Shown: positions 55,998-64,000 of the stretch, in pieces
Position numbering within the stretch: the first letter of the stretch is position 1
Layout of the letters: each line of letters opens with the position of its first letter
Source of the DNA: Sabellastarte sp. h YS-2021
Lineage: Eukaryota; Annelida; Polychaeta; Sabellida; Sabellidae
Assembly: GCA_964017235.1 (NCBI GenBank)
Contig: OZ024931.1
Location: 100,086,221-100,150,220 of the forward strand
Direction of reading: 5' to 3'
Length of the DNA stretch: 64,000 nucleotides
The notes under the pieces: model-generated
Seen by the model: the letters and a program-made list of their open reading frames with translations, nothing else
The model's database searches: none
What the model was told of the DNA's origin: nothing
Position numbers and translations under genes: made by a program

Positions 55998-57443
55998 AAT
56001 TGCTTGGTTGCAAATGATGGAAGCTTCGCGGGCTGACTTCTCCCACCTTCTCAAATTGTCCTGGGAGATCTGGCGTGAAGCCGGTGGGGTTGATGCAATG
56101 CCGGCTGCCTTTGCTATGCGGCTGTAGGTGCTATTAACCTTGGATGCATCCGTACTCCAACTGTTCACAGTCTTGCCCATCTCCTGTTCACCTTTCTGTG
56201 GGTTCGGTACAAAACTATACCATTTTGACTTGGGGGGTCGGACGAATTGGTCTTTAAGCAGACCTCCAGCCTCTGAGCTGTGCGACGGGTACCCCTCTGT
56301 AAGAGTGAGATTGAGTTTGCCCATCTTGCTACACAGCCACTCATCCGTGGGCATTGTGACTGAAACCTTTCCTGTTGGCTGGGCCTTTGGACCTGCGAAA
56401 GGGTTATCTTCCAGCTTGGAGGTTGCTGTATCAATCTCTGGGATGTGACTCCACCCCATGAATGACCTGATCCCACTCATCGTTTCCCTATAGTTCTGTT
56501 CCTCTGAGAGGGTCAGATCAGGGTCGTTAGCAGAAGCCTCCAGATCCTGGTCAGACAGTTCCCCTTCTTCAAAAAAAATGTCCACTGGGGGATGATCAGA
56601 AAGGTCGGTGTCGGTGTCCATTGAAGATGTACTGATTCGTCTTGCAGGAGCCGATGACGACCTGCTGGGTACCTGCTGTGATAAGGGAGAGTCAGTACCA
56701 GCTAGATCTGACTGTCGGTCGGTAGACACCTTTCCTTTGGACGATTTGCTGGTCGACTTGGAAGCAGTCTGAGCATTACCAGGAAAATCTGAAGATTGTT
56801 GAGCCGTGTCCGGTCCCAGTCATTGGTCGGTAGCCTGTTTCTGAGAAGTGAGAAGAGAAGGTCTAATGAAGGGTTTCGCAGAGATAACCGAACCAGGAGG
56901 AGGAGAGTGTGCTGGTGTCACTTTCACAGTGGTAAATGCTGGTTCCGGTTTATCCAATGACTTAGCTAGCAGAAGGGCCTCTAGTCTGTTAAAGCGTTAC
57001 ACCCATTTCTGGTCCAACTCGTCAATCCTAGAATCAGGGGAGGATCTGTGAGATTTAGAAGCAAGCAACTTAGAGGCCTTATCTGTACCAGTCTTCGGAT
57101 CTTTGGAAGAATGTGCTTTGGCTTTCTCAGAAGGGTTGGCCTTCTTTTTCTTTCCTTTTTTCTTTTCCTGGACTGCAAAATCCCCTGGTCGTCTACAGCT
57201 CCCACTACCGTCACAGAAGACGCGTCAATGAGAGAGGAACTGGAGGAGTCCTGTTTGAGTGTATCACTGGTTTTCTTAAGATCATGTTTCTCTTTTTTTG
57301 AGCCTATAAGAAGGCGTGGACAACTGCAAACGTTGGTCCTCAGTTAATATATTGCAAGTTACAATCATTATGGGAGACACAGGGATCTGAGCCCTTACCC
57401 TTCTCTCTGCAATGTGCGCAGAAACTATGGCTGTCAAAGCTCC
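55998..57443 (-). pseudogene. DIRS family-2 gag fragment F
   Basis: Part of a gag close to that of C: from FDSHSFC-like sequence at 57440 through the Ser/Pro-rich centre to SAREASIICNQA at about 56000. Stretches such as YRETMSGIRSFMGW and NPFAGPKAQPTGKVSV are identical to C. It lacks the first ~17 residues, the C-terminal third and all other DIRS parts. One edge abuts the LINE 5' truncation point, the other abuts the left end of element E. It has frameshifts near 57160-57290 and a stop near 56820. Confidence 0.88.
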
Positions 57444-57637
57444 TGTTAATACCCTATCCAATGGACAATAGCTTATCCGGTCGGCGCAGACCGTCGGTCC
57501 CTAGTACTAGTGCACTCGCCAGGTGGCGTGTCGTACTTCCTTCCTGTCTAGACAGAGTGACGTCATGGCATCTTTTTCGTTGTCTAAACCTATTAGACCC
57601 CTAGTAGACAGATAGCGGAGTCGGTGGGAGGGTCTTG

Positions 57638-57735
57638 TGTGTCCATTGGATAGGGTATTAACTTATAAAAATTTAATTTACTTATTAAATTTGCAATTTT
57701 ATTGCGTTAATACATCCTATCCAATGGACAATAGC
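57638..57735 (+). other. DIRS E internal complementary region
   Basis: Joined complements of both ends (CCATTGGATAGGGTATTAAC ... TTAAATTTGCAATTTTATTGCG ... AATACATCCTATCC). It preserves the left outer end sequence that is missing from the element's own left edge, so the lost end can be identified. Confidence 0.88.
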
Positions 57736-58065
57736 TGAATAACTACCGCTTGGATGGCGGGTAAGTTACTAGGGACTTAGGTGAACTCATGAATAGAACT
57801 AATAATTTCCTTTCCAAGCCAGGGTACACCATGAAGGTCGGAAAACCCTTAGGCCATAGTCGGTCAACAGAGGCCAGTTAAAACGGTCCCAACCGACTTA
57901 CCCCCCCCCCCCTTTTTCTTTCACCTGCTCTGAGGTAGGGGAAGAGAGGGACGAGTTCAGTCCCATGGAATAAAAAAAACCTCCCGAAGGAAGCACATCA
58001 CAGTTTTTTGTTTTATATATACAATATATACACATGTACACTATTCACATATGTACAACTCTCCT

Positions 58066-59110
58066 CTAAGAACTGGGTCTTTGTTGTATCTGCTGAGCCG
58101 CTACTACGGGACCCAGATGGTAGAGCTCTGAATCAGCCCAGGCCACGTCCTTCAGATAGAATTGGGTGAAGGTATTGTGCGATTTCCAGTGGCAGGCTGA
58201 CAATATTTGTTCTAAGGAGACTCCCGACTGGAAGGCCTTAGAAGCAGCGAAGGCCCTGACATCATGGGCTTTGACCTGATGTAAGGTGTGGGCCTCTTGA
58301 TCAGAAAGCTCATAACAAAGGATCACAGTTTGTTTGATCCACGAGGAGATAGTGGCAGGTGAGATGTCCTTGTCAAACCCTTTCTTAAAGGAGACAAAGA
58401 CTAACTCCTTGTTCTGTCTGAGATGTGAGGTCCTGTCCAAATAGTGGCGCAAGGCTCTGACCGGACAGAGAGACCTGTCAGATCTGTGGGACCTGTCCAG
58501 AGTAGGGGCCAGGGCTGGTATAACCACTGGGGCCACACTACCTGGACCCTCTTTGGCCAGCTGATTCTTAGACAGAAAGCTGGGCGATGGATACAAAGAC
58601 ACCCTTGACCAGTCAGATTGGTGCCTAATGTTTCTATTCTGCCAAGCATGAATCTCACTTCTGCGTTTCCCGGAACCAAGAGCCAGCAAGAAAACTGTTT
58701 TGAAAGTCAGATGCTTCAGAGAAGCCTCTTTGATAGGTTCGAAGGGAGCTTTGGTCAACTGGTGTAAAACCAGGGAAAGGTTCCAGGAGGGAATACCCTC
58801 CGTCCCTTGGGCCTGTCTCTGTGGAAACTATCCAAGAGACGAGTGAGATTTTCATCCTTGCTGATATTTAGGGATGAATTTCCCAGTTTATCAGAGATGG
58901 CAGACCTATAACCATCGATGGTGCTGGGTTGCAGTTTCCTGTCCTCGAATAGGTACATAAGGAAATCCGCTATTGACTTTATAGGGGGTGACCTGAAGTC
59001 CACCTCATGAGTGAGGCACCACTTTGTAAAAATGGACCACTTTGCCTCATAGACTGATCTGGTTGAGACCCTCTGAGGAGCTTCAATTCTTGCTGCCACT
59101 GCCTGAGAGA
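58066..59110 (-). pseudogene. tyrosine recombinase (DIRS E), frameshifted
   Basis: N-terminal part at 58755-59099 (AARIEAPQRVSTRSVYEAKW, STIDGYRSAI) and catalytic part at 58066-58758 (GKRRSEIHAW, KAHDVRAFAASKAF, ACHWKSHN, QFYLKDVAW) lie in different frames. The shift falls in the GRRGIPSWNLSLVL equivalent near 58790. A further frameshift near 59110 separates it from upstream sequence. All catalytic residues are present. Confidence 0.87.
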
Positions 59111-61191
59111 AACCCTGTTTCTTGATGCTGAGGCTCTAGGAGCCATGCGTGGAGATTTAGATTTGTCAGATTTCTGTGAGGGATCTGATTGAAAGGCTGT
59201 GTTAACAGGTTGGGTAGGTTGGGCAGACTCAATGGGATCTGGCTGGACATGGCCACTAGGTCCCAAAACCAAGGCATGTTGGGCCATCCCGGGGCAATGA
59301 GAATGAACCTCGTGTAAAGGGTGTCCCGTAGTTTCTCTACTACCTTGCCCAGAATGGCTGTCGGAGGGAAGGCGAATGCGTCCATATCCTCCCATGGTAG
59401 ACTGAGTGCATCTACTGCCGCGACGTGGGGATCCGGTATTGGAGACAACTTGTTGTTGAACCTCGTAGCAAACAGGTCTATCTGTGGCCGGTGCCATCTG
59501 TTGCAGATCGCTTGGAAAACTTCTGGGAGAAGGGACCATTCGGTTTGAATGGTCTGGCCCAGCCTGGATAACTTGTCTGCTACTACATTCAGCCTGCCTG
59601 GGATGTGTCGTGCCCTGAGGGTCACCTGCCTCTTGGTGCACCAGGTTATAATTCCCCAGAGTAGAGCACAGAGGAGGCCTGACCTCATACCCCCTTCTTT
59701 GTTTATGTAAGACACTACTGTAGTGTTGTCAGTTGCTACTAGAACAATCTTGCCGGCACAGAGGTCTTGAAACTGCTTCAAGGCTAGAAAAACTGCCTTT
59801 AGCTCTAGGTAGTTTATGTGCATGTTGGTTTCTGGCAGAGACCAGTACCCTCTGGCGATGTGCTCGTCTAAGTGAGCGCCCCACCCTTCTTTTGATGCGT
59901 CTGTAAAGATTTGCAGAGCATATTTTATTGGGTGTAATGGTTGGCCTTTGAGAACATTTTCTTCGTCTAACGACCAACGTAAGTGGGGATGAAGAGACCT
60001 GGGGATTGGAATAATCTTTTCCAGAGACTCTGGCACCCGCCAGTTGTCTTTGAGGTGCCACTGTATGGGCCTCATATGAAGTCGGCCTAGGTGAACTTTC
60101 TTCTCTGTGGCTGTTAGTAAACCTATCAGGGACATAAACTGCCGGACCGGGCAGGTGGGGAGTGACAGCATCTCTAATATTTTCTCCTGAAGGTTCTGCC
60201 AACGGTCCTGTGTCGGTCGGACCCGGCCGGTCTTGAGGTCGAACCGGTAGCCTACAAAATCGAAGATCTGCTTGGGCTCCAGTTCCGACTTTTCCCAATT
60301 CACCAGCCAACCAAGTTTTTGGCATAATGCGACAAGGTCCTGAGTAAGTTGGAGACAAGCCTGGTGGGATCTGGCTCTCACCAACCAGTCGTCTAGGTAT
60401 TGGTGGATCCTTATACCTTGGTGCATGGCCATCAGCTTCACCTCCTTTACTACCACAGTGAACTCCAGGGGTGTCGTGGACAGGCCAAAAGGTAGAGCCT
60501 TGAATTGGTATGTCCGGCCCTCCACATGGAATCTCAGATATTTCCTGGATTGTTCCTGTATTGGTATATGGAAGTAGGCGTCTTTGAAGTCTATTGAGGT
60601 GACCCACTCCCCTTGTTGGAGGGATATCCTGATGGTTTCTGGTGTCTCCATTTTGAATCTTTCTGCCTTGAGAAAAGGGTTTAGCTTGCTCAGGTCTAAA
60701 ATGGGTCTCCACTTGTTGTTGGGTTTTGGGACCAGAAATAACCCTAACGATGTTTGGTTGTGGACCAGCTCTACGGCGTTTTTGTCCATAAGCTGATGTA
60801 ATGCCTCTAACAGGTAGCTGTTCCTGTGAGGATTGACATAACAGCTTACTACTGAGGGAGACCTTGTGAGATGTGGCCGGATCCGGAAGGGGAGGGTGTA
60901 ACCCTCTTTCAAAATTTGAACCACCTTCGGACCCGCACCTAGTTCCAGCCAAGTTTGCCAAAAAGTTTGAAGTCTGGCCCCTACAGGCAGATTTGGAACA
61001 ACATTTGGGGCACATGTTACATGATTGACATAAGACAATTGAGTGACACAAGAAACACTGTTCACATATTTTAATTCTTGCTTTATGTAATGACAATCTG
61101 CTGTCCCGGGACTTACTCCTTTCTTTTGGGAATGCCCGGGAGCAGAAGTGGCAAGGTTGACAACATTTAAGTTTACATTCAAAAAGTTCAA
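59083..61191 (-). CDS. RT-RNase H-MT polyprotein (DIRS E), open
   Basis: The longest intact polymerase frame of the window (702 codons); there is no obvious ATG before the RT fingers, as the frame opens at a TTG. RT: RWRPILDL-type motif (NNKWRPILDLSKL), TSIDFKDAYFHIPI, KALPFGLSTTPLEF and HQYLDDWLVRA. RNase H: FTDASKEGWGAH, NYLELKAVFLAL, VATDNTTVVSYINKEGG. MT-like: RHIPGRLNVVADKLSRLGQ, QIDLFATRFNNKL, FAFPPTAIL, LIAPGWPNMPWFWDL. The (D/N)PP(Y/F) methyltransferase motif appears as FPPT, so catalysis by that domain is doubtful. It lies in the +1 frame relative to the gag/Cys-rich frame. The absence of an early ATG suggests expression by recoding. Confidence 0.9.
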   Translation of the reverse strand: MNFLNVNLNVVNLATSAPGHSQKKGVSPGTADCHYIKQELKYVNSVSCVTQLSYVNHVTCAPNVVPNLPVGARLQTFWQTWLELGAGPKVVQILKEGYTLPFRIRPHLTRSPSVVSCYVNPHRNSYLLEALHQLMDKNAVELVHNQTSLGLFLVPKPNNKWRPILDLSKLNPFLKAERFKMETPETIRISLQQGEWVTSIDFKDAYFHIPIQEQSRKYLRFHVEGRTYQFKALPFGLSTTPLEFTVVVKEVKLMAMHQGIRIHQYLDDWLVRARSHQACLQLTQDLVALCQKLGWLVNWEKSELEPKQIFDFVGYRFDLKTGRVRPTQDRWQNLQEKILEMLSLPTCPVRQFMSLIGLLTATEKKVHLGRLHMRPIQWHLKDNWRVPESLEKIIPIPRSLHPHLRWSLDEENVLKGQPLHPIKYALQIFTDASKEGWGAHLDEHIARGYWSLPETNMHINYLELKAVFLALKQFQDLCAGKIVLVATDNTTVVSYINKEGGMRSGLLCALLWGIITWCTKRQVTLRARHIPGRLNVVADKLSRLGQTIQTEWSLLPEVFQAICNRWHRPQIDLFATRFNNKLSPIPDPHVAAVDALSLPWEDMDAFAFPPTAILGKVVEKLRDTLYTRFILIAPGWPNMPWFWDLVAMSSQIPLSLPNLPNLLTQPFNQIPHRNLTNLNLHAWLLEPQHQETGFLSGSGSKN

Positions 61192-61255
61192 AGTCTGTTC
61201 TTGTGTGTTGCTCCCGGCAAGCAGTCTCCCTTGATACTGGGTTAAACAGTGATTG
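60971..61255 (-). CDS. Cys-rich gag extension after UGA (DIRS E)
   Basis: Continuation after UGA (61256-61258) and CAA UCA, open through CRGQT. It carries CKLKCCQPCHFCSRA, then KERSKSR, then ICEQCFLCHSIVLC and CQSC..CPKCC..SACRGQT. The Cys pattern is identical to C and D. Confidence 0.68.
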
Positions 61256-63461
61256 TCATTTACATGACTGCTGGCCCTTGGCGCCGCAGGAGGAAAAGTT
61301 AGCAGAGCGTCCTCTGCCTCTCTTAAACTGCTGTCATCCTATGTTTTTCCAAGCCGGCCTTTCCTGCTTGCCCTCCGACCGACTCTCAGGTTTCTTCGTA
61401 TCAGGTCTTTCATAAGGATGGTAACGAGCTTTACCCCGGCCAAAGGTAGCAGACTGGCCCTTGCTATCATAATGAGAAATTTCCTCTTCCGCCCTCTTGA
61501 TAATAGAATCGGGAAAAAGAGTTCCAATCTGTAGTGGGCGGTTCTGAGGGCAGCAAAGGTGTCCGGTTTTATCCCATTCTTGAGGTGGCTAAGGTAAGCG
61601 TCACGCCGGGCCAGAGTGGAGTTACCCATAGTGATGAAAATAAAGTCTGTCAGGTGCTCCATAGCCTTGGCGGCAGCCTGAGTGATGCTACTGTTAAAGG
61701 TCATGAGGAACTGCAGTTTATCAGAAGCTTCGGACATCTTTTTGGAACCTTTGCCTTTAGACTCACCACGGATAGTCTTAAGTTGTGACTGCATTTCTTG
61801 CTAGACCTTGAAAAGGCAGCGATTGAAACTAGCCGCTTGATTGCAAATCACAGAGGCCTCTCTTGCACTCTTCTCCCACTTTTGCGTAATGTATCCTGTG
61901 AGAGGCGGTGTGAAGCTGGGGGAATGGATGTCATACCAGTCTTTCTAGAAATTCTACCAAAATGGCTGTTAAGCTTTGATGGTCCAGTATTCCAACTTGA
62001 AACTGTAGAGGAATCACTTGCTTGTCCGGGATAAAGCCCGTACCATTTACTCTGTGATCTGGGTGGTCTTAGGAATTGGTCCATAGAAAGGTGACCAGCT
62101 TCAGCCGTCCTTGACGGGTATCCTTCTATGAGGGTTAAATTCAGTTTTCCCATTTTCTTACAAAGCCACTCTTCAGTGGGCATTTGCACCGACACCTTGT
62201 TCGGAACAGGGGCTTTAGGACACGCAAAGGGGTTATCATCCGACGGGTTAGAGCTGTCCAAGTCAGGCACGTGGGTCCATCCCATGAAAGAGCGGATACC
62301 ACTCATAGTTTCTCTGTACGTTTGTTCCTCGGAATTAGGTTGTTCAGATTCCCCAAAGTCCTGATCCTCTGAAAATTTGCCTTCCTCAACAAAGAGCTGG
62401 ACCGGAGGTCGGTCGGAAATGTCACTTTCTGCCTGAGAACCTACACTTGAAAAGCTGTCTCGTCCATCAGAATGTTGAAGAGGAGGCAATTCCGAACCAG
62501 CAAGCAAAGATGAGCCTGGTCGGTCGGTACGAGGTCGGTCGGAGAGCAGGTTGCTAGTAGACTGAAGCTTGGAACTGGCATGGTCGGAGTCTGAAGGTAA
62601 ACTATCCCCTTGGTGTCGGTCGGATGAAGGCTGACCGGTCGACAGAGGCTTTTCAGCAGTGTCTGGACCGGTGCGCCCTGATGATGATGGTTTGGGTCGG
62701 TGGGAGTCCGACTTTAGCTTACCGGCCGACTTATGCTGCAAGGCATGTGTGTCTGGGCCAGTGCGCTCTAAATCTGTCTTTCTTTGACCAGTCTTGTTTA
62801 TCTTTGGCTTACCGGCCGACAACTGCAAGGCAGTATGAGTGTCTGGGCCAGTGCGCCTATCTGGTGAAGATTCCCTAGGTCGTTGGGATGGTTGAAAAAA
62901 TGGTTCTGAGTCCTTACTTATACCAGCAGGTGGAGAGTGTGTGGGGGATACCCGGACCTCTGAAGTAAAAGCTGGATTAAGAGATTTTGCCAACAGAAGA
63001 GCTTCAATCCTGTTGAAGCGCTCGGACCACTTCTGGTCTAATTCAGAGATCTTGCTATCAGCAGTTGAGGTATCCACAGACTTCTTGGATTTTGACGGAA
63101 CCTTTTCTTTCTTTGGTTTCTTTTCTGGGGGAGCTGAGTCGATCTGAGAGGCACTTGAATCACCCACAACCCCAATAACTGCTACAGTAGCAGGGTCCAC
63201 AAGGGTATCGTCCGCAGGGGGATTAGAGTCAGTGCGTTTTGCCTCCCGCTTTTCTTTTTTAATCTTGTATGACGGAGTAGCAAGCTGAGCTCGTTGCTCA
63301 GGGGTGAGGGCATTACATAACTTACAATCTGTAGTCTCTTTATTAGTCACACACAGTTCCTCCCCTTTTCCTTTATCGCGACAGTGTGCACAAAATGCAT
63401 GTCCGTCGAAACTGGCCATAGCGTGGCCGCAACTTCCCCTTCTTTGTCCTGGTGAAGACAT
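61256..63461 (-). pseudogene. gag remnant (DIRS E)
   Basis: Family-2 gag with start MSSPGQRRG at 63461 and the cluster CGHAMASFDGHAFCAHCRDKG. It is open to about 61848 (core YRETMSGIRSFMGW, NPFACPKAPVPNKVSV, RLSQDTLRK), then frameshifts. CAG to TAG occurs near 61802 and another shift near 61540 (AALRT). The central region contains imperfect internal repeats of SAGKLK and RTGPDTHALQ type. It ends with GQQSCK then UGA. Confidence 0.87.
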
Positions 63462-63589
63462 AATGTTCCACACACTCTTAGAAGATATATATAATAAATC
63501 AAAGTAGAAATCCTTCCAATAATTAACAAAAATCCACAAATTTCCTGGCTGCTATGAAAAAGCTTGTACACTAGTTCGCACCAAACGAA

Positions 63590-63777
63590 AAAGATGCCAT
63601 GACGTCACTCTGTCTAGACAGGAAGGAAGTACGACACGCCACCTGGCGAGTGCACTAGTACTAGGGACCGACCTGCCGGTGGAGACACAGGACGTCTTTT
63701 TCTGACGTTTGGCGGGCCGGTCTGCGCCGACCGGATAAGCTATTGTCCACTGGATAGGATGTATTAATGCAATAAAA
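63590..63777 (+). repeat. DIRS E right inverted terminal repeat
   Basis: Contains TGACGTCA (63600-63607), GTCTAGACAGGAAGGAAGTA and the GGCGGGCCGGTCTGCGCCGAC block, ending ATGCAATAAAA. The matching left repeat is 57445-57570. The remaining 63778-64000 shows no recognised feature. Confidence 0.87.
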
Positions 63778-64000
63778 TGGGTCATACAATAATGAAACAT
63801 TAAATTTCCAAAAACGTTGTTCCCTCTGACACACCTTGGTGTTAATTGTTAACTAAATAATTGAGTGATCAGTGCGATATACTGGGAATACCCCAGAATG
63901 AATTGTTGACCCAATTTTGAAAAAGACTAAAAGGGATATTTAATCCATTTTAACAAGATTTATAACAAATTGCTCCATAAGGTCTATTTAAATAAAAGTG

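Larger units (their letters stand above)
57445..63777 (-). mobile_element. DIRS retrotransposon E (family 2)
   Basis: Family-2 copy lacking only the outermost ~40 bases of the left end: it begins at GTTAATACCC instead of TTGCAAATTT. The right end is intact (TGCAATAAAA at 63777). The RT-RNase H-MT frame is uninterrupted, the recombinase has frameshifts, and gag has frameshifts and a stop. The internal complementary region is at about 57638-57735. Confidence 0.93.

Overview
This is a gene-poor, repeat-rich stretch of an invertebrate nuclear genome. Tyrosine-recombinase (DIRS-type) retrotransposons, tRNA-derived SINEs, L2/CR1-like and Tx1/L1-like LINE remnants, and hairpin-ended elements carrying 145-155 bp tandem cores together suggest a marine animal, most likely a mollusc and perhaps a bivalve. 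That placement is inference. No bacterial or organellar genes were seen.

Layout. 1-985: 155-bp satellite. 986-6778: DIRS element A. 6779-8166: tandem repeats. 8167-20900: DIRS element B, which carries two SINEs and a complete nested DIRS element C (14289-20610). 20901-34645: satellites, several hairpin-ended elements and SINEs, with little unique sequence. 34380-42815: a ~150-bp satellite with a 619-bp higher-order period, interrupted by an L2-like LINE tail (34652-35233) and DIRS element D (35254-41126). 43141-49190: three exons of a host gene encoding a DOC (APC10-like) domain on the minus strand, with repeat-filled introns. 49190-53250: more tandem-core elements. 53252-55997: a Tx1/L1-like LINE remnant. 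55998-57443: a stray DIRS gag piece F. 57445-63777: DIRS element E. A to F and the Tx1-like LINE all read on the minus strand.

The DIRS copies form two families. Family 1 (A, B) and family 2 (C, D, E, F) share the order gag, reverse transcriptase, RNase H, methyltransferase-like domain, tyrosine recombinase. They have inverted terminal repeats and an internal complementary region that matches the two outer ends joined together. Four insertions (A-D) can be undone exactly by eye, giving intact target sequence with no target-site duplication, as expected for recombinase-mediated integration of a circle.

The most interesting signal is in family 2. In all three copies gag ends at UGA followed by CAR-YYA, the tobamovirus-type readthrough context. 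The frame after that stop encodes a conserved Cys-rich (14 Cys) domain that ordinary ORF calling misses. Gag, this domain and the recombinase share one frame, while the reverse transcriptase lies in the +1 frame. This suggests a recoding-based expression plan not obvious from simple annotation; I cannot say from memory whether it has been described.
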